Source: Chimaeribacter arupi (GTDB lineage: Bacteria; Pseudomonadota; Gammaproteobacteria; Enterobacterales; Enterobacteriaceae). From it: a stretch of DNA of 64,000 nucleotides. Location of the stretch: positions 1-64,000 of the forward strand of contig NZ_PJZI01000030.1 of the NCBI RefSeq assembly GCF_002858805.1, read 5' to 3'. Made by a program: the position numbers and the translations under genes. The notes under the pieces were generated by a model. That model made no database searches and had not been told where the DNA came from. It was given only the letters and a program-made list of their open reading frames with translations. Shown here in pieces: positions 55,544-63,144 of this stretch. Numbering within the stretch: position 1 is the stretch's first letter; every line of letters begins with the position of its first letter.

Positions 55544-56814
55544 GTTTGCAACGCATTGTCGTGACCGGCATGGGGATCGTCTCCCCGCTGGGTTGTGGGG
55601 TAGGGCCGGTCTGGCAACGCCTGCTGGCAGGGGCGTCCGGTATCCGGCCGCTGGCGGAAGAGGTGGTGGCCGATCTGCCGGTGAAAATCGGCGGCGTAGT
55701 GCCGACCCTCGCTGAAGACCCGGAAGCCGGGTTCGATGTGGATCAGGCGGTGCCGGTCAAAGAGCAGAAGAAGATGGACCGCTTTATCACTTTCGCGCTG
55801 GGTGCCGCCAAAGAGGCGCTGGCGCAGGCGGGCTGGCAGCCGGAGACCGACGCGCAGCGTGAACGCACCGCCACCGTCATCGCCTCCGGTATCGGCGGCT
55901 TCCCGGCGATTGCCAACGCGGTGACCACCACCGAACAGCGCGGCCCGCGCCGTCTGTCGCCGTTTACCGTGCCCGCCTTTCTGGCAAACATGGCCGCCGG
56001 TCACGTCTCGATGGCGTTTGGCTTTAAAGGCCCGCTGGGCACCCCGGTCGCGGCCTGCGCGGCCAGCGTCCAGGCGATTGGCGATGCGGCGCGGTTGCTG
56101 CGTAATAACGAGGCGGACATTGTGATCTGCGGCGGCAGTGAGGCAGCCATTGACCGCGTCAGCCTCGGCGGCTTTGCCGCCGCGCGGGCGCTCTCCACCG
56201 GCTTCAACGACACGCCGGAACTGGCGTCCCGCCCGTTTGATACCGCGCGTGACGGCTTTGTGATGGGCGAAGGGGCCGGGGTGCTGGTGGTGGAAACCCT
56301 GGAACATGCGCTGGCACGCGGCGCGACACCGCTGGCGGAAGTGGTGGGCTACGGCACCAGCGCAGACGCCTACCACCTCACCGCCGGGCCGGAAGACGGC
56401 AGCGGCGCACGGCGTGCGATGAGTATCGCGCTGCGCCAGGCCGGGATTGAGCCGCACCAGGTGCAGCACCTGAATGCCCACGCCACCTCAACGCCGGTCG
56501 GCGATCGCGGCGAACTGGCGGCGATCAAGGCGCTGTTCGGCACTGAAAACCGCATCGCGGTCACCTCGACCAAATCCTCTACCGGCCACTTGCTGGGCGC
56601 GGCGGGCGGCATTGAGGCGATCTTCACGGTGATGGCCCTGCGTGACCAGATTGCACCGCCGACCCGCAACCTGGAGCACCCGGACCCGGACGCCGAAGGG
56701 GTGGATCTGGTCGGGCGCGAAGCACGGCCGATGGCGATGGAGTACGCGCTCTCCAACGGGTTTGGGTTCGGCGGCGTCAATGCCAGCGTGATCTTCAAAT
56801 GCTGGACGGACTGA
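55540..56814 (+). CDS. Beta-ketoacyl-ACP synthase II-like protein
   Basis: 424-residue KAS II (FabF-type) thiolase-fold enzyme. The catalytic triad is complete: Cys173 (VAACAASVQ), His314 (HATSTPVGD) and His350 (STGHLLGAAG). It is not the housekeeping fabF, which sits in the fab cluster; here it is the second gene of an operon with HxlR, coupled by ATGA. No acyl carrier protein or reductase is nearby. It may act in stress-induced lipid remodelling or in making a specialised acyl product. Confidence 0.85.
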   Translation: MSLQRIVVTGMGIVSPLGCGVGPVWQRLLAGASGIRPLAEEVVADLPVKIGGVVPTLAEDPEAGFDVDQAVPVKEQKKMDRFITFALGAAKEALAQAGWQPETDAQRERTATVIASGIGGFPAIANAVTTTEQRGPRRLSPFTVPAFLANMAAGHVSMAFGFKGPLGTPVAACAASVQAIGDAARLLRNNEADIVICGGSEAAIDRVSLGGFAAARALSTGFNDTPELASRPFDTARDGFVMGEGAGVLVVETLEHALARGATPLAEVVGYGTSADAYHLTAGPEDGSGARRAMSIALRQAGIEPHQVQHLNAHATSTPVGDRGELAAIKALFGTENRIAVTSTKSSTGHLLGAAGGIEAIFTVMALRDQIAPPTRNLEHPDPDAEGVDLVGREARPMAMEYALSNGFGFGGVNASVIFKCWTD

Positions 56815-57315
56815 CGTTTCCCGCCCACCTCTGTCTGCATACATCAGCCCGTAAACACCAGCCCGCCGGCGTCAGCCCGGTGGGTTAATCACACGCAGCG
56901 CGGCCGGTAACGGGCCGCGCTGCTGCATGACCAGCCCGCAAAACCTCTGGCCCCCCGTGGCCCGGCCCATCTCCCTGGCAGGGGCATCACGCGCCACCGC
57001 GATTCAGCCATCCCGGAAATAGCCGGGAAAGGTGACATACACGCGCTCTCTTGAAAGGTAATTAATCAGGCCGCTGACGATAAGCAGGCGAATGACGTGC
57101 ATCTCTGATTTCCTGCCGGGAACACAGGGGAAAAATCCGCCCTGTACGCGCAACCTGGTGCCAAAAGCGGCGAATTTGCCAGGCAAACCGGCCGGCAGCC
57201 GGAGCGGTGAAAATGTGACCACCCTCATACTCTGGCCGATGCTGTCTATACAACGCCGGGGTTCGTGACTTTACTCAAAGTACGAATTTTCACCCTGCCT
57301 CAAGGAGTTCGGCAC
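56815..57315. other. Intergenic region between the FabF-like and PTS genes
   Basis: 501 bp with no supported gene. A perfect 11-bp GC stem GCAGCGCGGCC/GGCCGCGCTGC (56895-56905 with 56913-56923) lacks a T run. A CRP-like site lies at 57214-57229. A minus-strand frame (57004-57228) and a shorter one inside it were considered and rejected. Confidence 0.5.
57214..57229 (+). promoter_or_regulatory. CRP-like site upstream of the PTS EIICB gene
   Basis: TGTGACCACCCTCATA fits TGTGA-N6-TCACA with one mismatch, 86 bp before the PTS start codon; catabolite control of a PTS gene is expected. Confidence 0.5.
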
Positions 57316-58956
57316 ATGATCAAGCTCAGCAGCAAAATCCATGATCTGGGTAAGGCGCTGATGACGCCCATCTCGGTGATTGCCGCCGCCGGGATTTTTC
57401 TCGGGCTGGCAGCGGCCTTACAGAACCCGGCGATCACCGGGGATGCCTTCAATGACATGCGTTACCCACAGCTGGTGATCGGCTTTATCCGGGCGGTGTC
57501 CGGGGCGCTGTTTGCCAACCTGCCGCTGTTTTTCGCCGTGGCAACGGCGATGGGGCTGGCCAATGCGGAGAAAGCCACAGCGGCCTTTGCGGCCGGTATC
57601 GGCTTTATCGCGCTGCATGTCGGGGTCAATTTCTGCCTGAAGGCGCAGGGCATCACGGCGGCCACCACCACGGTGGCGCATCTGACCGGGCAGGGCATGG
57701 CGCAAACGGAAGCGATGATGTACGCCGCCGAGTTCACCAATACGCTCGGTATTTTCACTTACAACATGAGCGTACTGGGCGGGGTGATCACCGGGCTGGT
57801 GGTGATGCTGCTGCATAACCGCTTCTATACCATCACCCTGCCGACGGCGATTGCCTTCTTTGGCGGACGGCGTTTTGTGCCGATCATCACCGTGCTGGTG
57901 CTGCCGCTGGTCGGGGTCGGGATGGCGCTGATCTGGCCTGCGGTGGCGCAGGGTATTTTGTGGGTCGGGGAGCTTATCGGCAAAACCGGGGAGGTAGGCA
58001 CCTTTATTTATGCCACCTCGGAGCGGCTGCTGATCCCGACCGGCCTGCACCACATCATCAATGAAACCGTGCGCTTCACGCCGATCGGCGGCATGACCAC
58101 CGTGGACGGCCAGAGCATCGTCGGCGCGCTGAACATCTTCAACGCTGCGCTCTCGACACCCGGCTCCATCCCGGATGAGATCACGCGGGAAGCCACGCGC
58201 TTCCTGGCGCAGGGCAAAATCCCGGTAATGATGTTCGGCCTGCCTGCGGCGGCGCTGGCGATGTACCACACCGCGCGGCCGCAGCACAAAGAGCGGGTCA
58301 AGGCGCTGATGATGGCGGGGGCGCTGGCCTCGTTTACCACCGGCATCACCGAGCCGCTGGAGTTCTGCTTTATCTTCGTGTCGCCGGTGCTCTACATCCT
58401 CCATGCGTTGCTGACAGGGCTGTCGTTTATGCTGATGCAGATAATGGATGTGATGATCGGTAACGTGCAGGGCGGGGCGATCGATTTCCTGATCTTCGGC
58501 GTGCTGGGCGGCGCGCGTACCCACTGGTGGGATGCGCTGATCCTCGGGGCTGTCTATGCGCCGCTTTACTACTTCTCGTTCCGCTGGGTTATCCTGAAAA
58601 TGCGGGTGGAAACCCCGGGGCGCGAGAGCGAAGGCGAACTGGGCGAAGTCACCAACTCCCCACAACCGGCTACCGGCACCACCGCCGCGGTCGGCACCAA
58701 ACCGGCGGCGGGTGACCAGTCACAGGTGATCATCGACGGGCTGGGCGGCGTGGCCAATATCCTGCAAGTGGATTGCTGCTTTACCCGCCTGCGGGTGAAG
58801 GTGAATGACATGGCGCAGGTGCTGGATGACAAACTGAAAACCACCGGCGCGCATGGCGTGAAACGGGTCACTGAACATGATGTGCATGTGATTTACGGCC
58901 CGCAGGTGGAGAAGATTGCCAATCAGGTGAAAGTGGCGCTGGGCGCAACGGCGTAA
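57316..58956 (+). CDS. PTS EIICB, glucose/maltose/alpha-glucoside family
   Basis: 546-residue PTS permease: an N-terminal EIIC domain (about residues 1-430, around ten membrane segments; IPTGLHHIINETVRF and GITEPLEFCFIFVSP are the sugar-site blocks) and a C-terminal EIIB domain (about 470-546). The phosphorylated cysteine is Cys488 in DCCFTRLRVKV. The nearest families are MalX and the alpha-glucoside transporter AglA of Klebsiella. The expected partner 6-phospho-alpha-glucosidase (GH4) is absent here. ATG 57316 has AAGGAG at 57302-57307; the frame is open to 57265. An EIIA must be supplied in trans, perhaps Crr. Confidence 0.85.
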   Translation: MIKLSSKIHDLGKALMTPISVIAAAGIFLGLAAALQNPAITGDAFNDMRYPQLVIGFIRAVSGALFANLPLFFAVATAMGLANAEKATAAFAAGIGFIALHVGVNFCLKAQGITAATTTVAHLTGQGMAQTEAMMYAAEFTNTLGIFTYNMSVLGGVITGLVVMLLHNRFYTITLPTAIAFFGGRRFVPIITVLVLPLVGVGMALIWPAVAQGILWVGELIGKTGEVGTFIYATSERLLIPTGLHHIINETVRFTPIGGMTTVDGQSIVGALNIFNAALSTPGSIPDEITREATRFLAQGKIPVMMFGLPAAALAMYHTARPQHKERVKALMMAGALASFTTGITEPLEFCFIFVSPVLYILHALLTGLSFMLMQIMDVMIGNVQGGAIDFLIFGVLGGARTHWWDALILGAVYAPLYYFSFRWVILKMRVETPGRESEGELGEVTNSPQPATGTTAAVGTKPAAGDQSQVIIDGLGGVANILQVDCCFTRLRVKVNDMAQVLDDKLKTTGAHGVKRVTEHDVHVIYGPQVEKIANQVKVALGATA

Positions 58957-58972
58957 AGCGCGGCACAAACAG

Positions 58973-59001
58973 AAACGGCGGCCATCTGGCCGCCGTTTTT
59001 T
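58973..59001. terminator. Terminator between convergent PTS and ABC transporter genes
   Basis: AAACGGCGGCC/GGCCGCCGTTT perfect 11-bp stem (58973-58983 with 58988-58998), ATCT loop and a T run. Confidence 0.93.
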
Positions 59002-59013
59002 ATCGCGTCTTTA

Positions 59014-60759
59014 TTACGCCGGTTCAGGCAGCGCCGACGGCGTCAGCACCACCGCGTGTTGGGCCTGATCGGCCTGGAAGCGCCAGCACTGCTGGTGGTA
59101 TTTCGCCACGCTGTTGCGGTGCGCGACGCTCACCAGCGTCATCTCCGGCAGGTTCTCCACCATCAGCGTATACATCTGCTGTTCGGTCTCGTCATCCAGC
59201 GCGCTGGTGGCTTCGTCCAGGAACAGGATATCCGGTTTGATCAGCAACACGCGGGCAAACCCGAGCCGCTGCTGTTCGCCCGGCGAGAGGCGGTGGCCCC
59301 AGTTCCCGGCCATATCCAGCATCGGTTGCAGGTGTTTCAACCGACACTGCTCCAGCACCGCCAGCAGTTCGCTGTCCGGGTGGCGTGACGGGTCATCCGG
59401 GTAGCTCAGCGCCTCACGCAGGGAACCGATCGGGATGTAACTGCGTTGCGGCAGGAACAGCGTGGTCTGTTGGCGGTTAGCGGCGATCTGCCCGCTGCCG
59501 TACGGCCAGATCCCTGCCACCGCACGCAGCAGCGTGGATTTGCCGCAACCGGACGGCCCGGCAATCAGCACGCGGTCACCGGGCTTCAGCGCCACGCTCG
59601 CCGGGGCAAACAGCGGTGCGCCGTCCGGCAGGGTGAGTTGCAGTTTGTCGAGCACCAGCGCATGGTCAGGGGAATCGGCGTGCTGGATGCCGTTCGGCCG
59701 CGCTTCAATTTCATCCACGGCGTTGTTGAAACCGGCCAGACGGTTCACACAGGCTTTCCAGGTCGCCAGATCGTTAAACGCATCGATAAACCAGGAGAGC
59801 GCCCCCTGCACCTGCCCGAAGGCGGAGGAGATCTGCATCAGCATCCCGAGCTGGATCGAACCGGAGAAGTAACGCGGGGCGGCCACCAGGAACGGGAAAA
59901 TAATCGCGAATTGCGCATAGAAGGTTGAGGCAATATTCAGCGACTTGGTGACGCGCATGATCGACCACCAGTTGCTGCGGATCGCCTCGAAACGGCCCTC
60001 AAGTTGCTCACGTTCGCGCTTTTCACCCTGATAGAGGGCGATGGCGTCGCTGTTCTCACGGATGCGGATCAGCCCGAAACGGAAGTTTGCCTCGAAGCGC
60101 TCCTGGTTGAAGCCAAGGCGCACCAGCGGCCGGCCGATCCAGCCCACCAGCAGCGAGCCGAGCACGGCGTACAGCAGGGCAAACCAGACCATATAACCGG
60201 GGATGGTAAAGGTATGGGACGACACCATAAAGGTCAGCGGGCCGCTCACCGCCCACAGGATCGAGACGAACGACACCAGCGTCACCACGCTCGACAGCAG
60301 CCCCAGCGTCAGTGACAGGGTGCCGTTGGTCAGCACATTGAGGTCTTCGGCGATACGCTGGTCGGGGTTATCCACCGTCTGCTGCTGTTCGGTGTGGTAA
60401 TAGGCGTGGTGCTTCAGCCACTTGGACATATATTGCTTGGTCATCCAGCGCCGCCAGTACATTTGTAACCCCTGGGTCAGGTAGACCTTGTAAATCGAGA
60501 TCACGATAAACGCCAGCGCCAGCCAGGTGAAGTGCAGCAACTGTTCTTTGAACACCGGGTAATTTTTGTTTTGCAACGCATCATAAAAGACGCGGTTCCA
60601 TTCGTTCAGCAGCACATTGATATAGACCGTGGCCAATGACAACGCCACAATGGTGGCGAGCATCGTCCAGGCGCGCCACTTCTCTTCGGAGTGCCAGTAA
60701 GGTTTAATCAGGCGCCAGATCTGGCGCCATTGGCTGTGTGTTCCTGGGGTTTTTGTCAT
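59014..60759 (-). CDS. SbmA/BacA-like ABC transporter (fused permease-ATPase)
   Basis: 581-residue fusion of an SbmA_BacA-type membrane domain (about residues 1-350, six helices; LLNEWNRVFYDALQNKNYPVF and NPDQRIAEDLN are the family motifs) with an ABC ATPase: Walker A GPSGCGKSTLLRAV, signature LSPGEQQRLGFAR, Walker B ILFLDEATSALD. It belongs to the YddA/BacA-related group, some of which import vitamin B12 or antimicrobial peptides. The substrate here is unknown. The frame opens at a TTG at 60780; ATG 60759 is preferred. It stands alone. Confidence 0.85.
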   Translation of the reverse strand: MTKTPGTHSQWRQIWRLIKPYWHSEEKWRAWTMLATIVALSLATVYINVLLNEWNRVFYDALQNKNYPVFKEQLLHFTWLALAFIVISIYKVYLTQGLQMYWRRWMTKQYMSKWLKHHAYYHTEQQQTVDNPDQRIAEDLNVLTNGTLSLTLGLLSSVVTLVSFVSILWAVSGPLTFMVSSHTFTIPGYMVWFALLYAVLGSLLVGWIGRPLVRLGFNQERFEANFRFGLIRIRENSDAIALYQGEKREREQLEGRFEAIRSNWWSIMRVTKSLNIASTFYAQFAIIFPFLVAAPRYFSGSIQLGMLMQISSAFGQVQGALSWFIDAFNDLATWKACVNRLAGFNNAVDEIEARPNGIQHADSPDHALVLDKLQLTLPDGAPLFAPASVALKPGDRVLIAGPSGCGKSTLLRAVAGIWPYGSGQIAANRQQTTLFLPQRSYIPIGSLREALSYPDDPSRHPDSELLAVLEQCRLKHLQPMLDMAGNWGHRLSPGEQQRLGFARVLLIKPDILFLDEATSALDDETEQQMYTLMVENLPEMTLVSVAHRNSVAKYHQQCWRFQADQAQHAVVLTPSALPEPA

Positions 60760-60918
60760 AGTGAATCCAACTTCCAGCAAAAAAGAGTCTAGGTCTGATC
60801 ATGGCCAAATAAAGGCCAGAATGGGTGTCTGTGATCCAACTGGCAATTATAGACTTGTAAGGATGTTTTTCGTTCCCCCGGTGATCATCAGGGCGTGCAA
60901 CACAACAGAGGAAAACGA

Positions 60919-61647
60919 ATGAAGGGTTTGCCGACAGGCGTGGCGGCCGGTGCCGTACTGCTCGCCGGGGTGCTGACGGCACTGAATGCCGCGGCAAAAA
61001 TAGATGAGCCGGACATTGAGGCGGATTGCCGCAACGTCGGCCAGTATGCGGTAAAAGGGCAGGCGGCTTACCAGAACGGTGACTATGCGCGGGCGCGGGA
61101 CATTTTCCGCGATCAGGTCGCCTGGAGCGAATTCTGCCGCCAGCCGGAGGGCGCCACCGTCACCGCTTACAACAACATTGCGCTGGCTTACCTGCGGCAG
61201 GGGATGTGGCTCAAGGCGCGCGCCTGGCTGCAACTCGCCCCGGACGATGAGAAATCGCGCTATAACCTCAGCCTGATGCAACCGCAGCTCGACGCCCTGC
61301 CGCCGCCGCGCAGCCCGGCGGGCGAATACTGGCAATATGCCGGGTACGGCAACTGGAATACGCTGGTGGTCAAACCGCAGGGCGACCGCTTCGCGATTGA
61401 GTACAGCGGCCTCTACATGGGCGCAATGGCGCTCTACTACGGGCCGAACATCGGCGAGTTTTCCACCGTCACCGCGATCCGTGACCGGCACGCGGTGTAC
61501 CACCAGTCCGCCGAGTCCGATTTCGGCAGCGCCTGCGACGTCAGCATGGCCTTCACCGACCATGACGTGATGCTGGCCACCGACGGCGACTGCGGTTTCG
61601 GCCACAACGTCCGCGCCCAGGGTGTCTACTGGCGGGTCACGCCGTAA
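60919..61647 (+). CDS. Exported TPR-like protein of unknown function
   Basis: 242 residues. MKGLPTGVAAGAVLLAGVLTALNAAAK is a signal peptide or anchor. The first half of the mature part resembles a short TPR pair (GQAAYQNGDYARARDIFRDQ, YNNIALAYLRQGMWLKARAWLQLAP). The second half is beta-rich (YWQYAGYGNWNTLVV, FAIEYSGLYMG) and ends with a cysteine pair region (SACDV...GDCGFG); four cysteines in all suggest periplasmic disulfides. I do not recognise the family. AGAGGAAA precedes ATG 60919. It is divergent from the ABC transporter, 159 bp away. Confidence 0.75.
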   Translation: MKGLPTGVAAGAVLLAGVLTALNAAAKIDEPDIEADCRNVGQYAVKGQAAYQNGDYARARDIFRDQVAWSEFCRQPEGATVTAYNNIALAYLRQGMWLKARAWLQLAPDDEKSRYNLSLMQPQLDALPPPRSPAGEYWQYAGYGNWNTLVVKPQGDRFAIEYSGLYMGAMALYYGPNIGEFSTVTAIRDRHAVYHQSAESDFGSACDVSMAFTDHDVMLATDGDCGFGHNVRAQGVYWRVTP

Positions 61648-61926
61648 GGAATTAGACGACTGTGCGCTCCACCGCCTGCCGGCTGGCCTTGCGGCGGGCA
61701 GGTGTGGTATCTCTATCAGGTAACGGATAAGAAAAGCCTGACAAATGAAAGGGCTATCCGGTGCCTCCGGGCGGTGTCACGCCTGACCTTCACTTTTATG
61801 ACGACCCGGCACACGGCGTTTTCCGTGGGCTGGCTTATCGTCTGTGATAAACATAACGTTGTTATAAAAATTCATCTGCGATAACGCCGCCGCTGTGCGG
61901 CGGCTGCAATCACACGGGGAGCGTGT
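61648..61926 (+). other. Upstream region of the MFS gene
   Basis: 279 bp without a supported gene. A perfect GCCGCCGC/GCGGCGGC hairpin (61886-61893 with 61897-61904) lies in the probable 5' leader, 22 bp before the MFS start codon. Confidence 0.45.
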
Positions 61927-63081
61927 ATGCCTGTTTCACTTCTGGCGCTGGCAATGAGTGCCTTTGCCATCGGGACCACTGAGTTTGTCATTATGGGCCT
62001 GCTGCCGCAGGTCGCGGGGGATTTGCAGGTCAGCATTCCGCTGGCGGGCTGGCTTATCAGCGGCTATGCACTGGGTGTGGCGATTGGCGCGCCGATTATG
62101 GCGATCCTGACCGCCCGGCTGCCGCGCAAAATGACGCTGCTGTTGCTGATGGTGATTTTCATCGTCGGCAACCTGATGTGCGCGCTGGCCTACAGTTACC
62201 ACTTCCTGATGCTGGCGCGGATCATCACGGCGCTGTGCCACGGGGCGTTCTTCGGCATTGGTGCCGTGGTCGCGGCCAATCTGGTGGCCCCCAACCGGCG
62301 CGCCTCCGCGGTGGCGCTGATGTTTACCGGCCTGACCCTGGCGAACGTGCTGGGCGTGCCGCTCGGCACTGCGCTTGGGCAGGCGCTGGGCTGGCGGTCA
62401 ACCTTCTGGGCCGTGGTGGTGATCGGCTTTATCTCGCTGCTGGCGCTCTACACCAAATTACCGGACGTGAAAGAGGAGCAGCCGACCAACCTGCGCAAAG
62501 AGTTGAGCGCGCTGCGCGGGCTGGGCATCTGGCTCTCGCTGCTGATGACGGTCTGCTTTGCGGCGGCGATGTTCGCGCTGTTCACCTATATCGCACCGGT
62601 GTTGACGGATATTACCGGGGTGTCACCGCATGGGGTGAGCTGGACGCTGCTGCTGATGGGCGTCGGGCTGACGGTCGGCAATGTGCTGGGCGGCCGCCTG
62701 GCGGACTGGAAACTCCCGGTCAGCCTGACACTGACCTTCCTGCTGATCGCGCTGTTTTCGGTGCTGTTCAGCATCACCAGCCACCATCTGGTGGCGGCGG
62801 AAGTGACGCTGTTCCTCTGGGCGGCGGCGGCGTTCGCGGCGGTACCGGCGTTGCAGATAAACGTGGTGGCCTACGGCAAAAATGCGCCGAACCTGGTGTC
62901 AACGCTCAACATTGCCGCGTTTAACGTCGGTAACGCGCTGGGTGCCTGGGTCGGCGGATCGGTTATCGCCGGTGGGCTGGGGCTGACGGTGGTGCCGGTG
63001 GCGGCAGGCGGGCTGGCGCTGCTGGGCTTTGTGCTCTGCGTGTTCACCTTCCGCCGCGCTGCGCGCAAAGCAGTGGCGTGA
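61927..63081 (+). CDS. MFS transporter, AraJ/YdhP-like (DHA1 family)
   Basis: 384-residue, 12-helix major facilitator of the arabinose-efflux-like DHA1 group. It resembles E. coli YdhP and AraJ: FAIGTTEFVIMGLLP in TM1, GAPIMAILTARLPRK between TM2 and TM3, CHGAFFGIGAVVAANLV, LTLANVLGVPLGTALGQALGWRSTF, and LNIAAFNVGNALGAWVGG. Proteins of this type export sugars or drugs; the substrate is unknown. GGGGAG precedes ATG 61927. A CGCCGCG/CGCGGCG hairpin (63107-63124) lies between it and the convergent lysR. Confidence 0.88.
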   Translation: MPVSLLALAMSAFAIGTTEFVIMGLLPQVAGDLQVSIPLAGWLISGYALGVAIGAPIMAILTARLPRKMTLLLLMVIFIVGNLMCALAYSYHFLMLARIITALCHGAFFGIGAVVAANLVAPNRRASAVALMFTGLTLANVLGVPLGTALGQALGWRSTFWAVVVIGFISLLALYTKLPDVKEEQPTNLRKELSALRGLGIWLSLLMTVCFAAAMFALFTYIAPVLTDITGVSPHGVSWTLLLMGVGLTVGNVLGGRLADWKLPVSLTLTFLLIALFSVLFSITSHHLVAAEVTLFLWAAAAFAAVPALQINVVAYGKNAPNLVSTLNIAAFNVGNALGAWVGGSVIAGGLGLTVVPVAAGGLALLGFVLCVFTFRRAARKAVA

Positions 63082-63106
63082 CGGGCATAACGCAGCAATG
63101 ATCTTT

Positions 63107-63124
63107 CGCCGCGCCTACGCGGCG
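63107..63124. terminator. Hairpin between MFS gene and lysR, without T run
   Basis: CGCCGCG/CGCGGCG stem (63107-63113 with 63118-63124) with a CCTA loop between convergent genes. No clear T tract on either strand, so terminator function is uncertain. Confidence 0.5.
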
Positions 63125-63144
63125 ATGTAAACCGCCTGGCCCGG

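Noticed and set aside
57004-57228. Minus-strand frame with an inner 32-residue candidate (start at about 57102, with AGGAAA ahead)
   Set aside because: A Shine-Dalgarno-like sequence is present, but the short peptide has no known pattern and lies under the CRP/promoter region of the PTS gene. Support is too weak.
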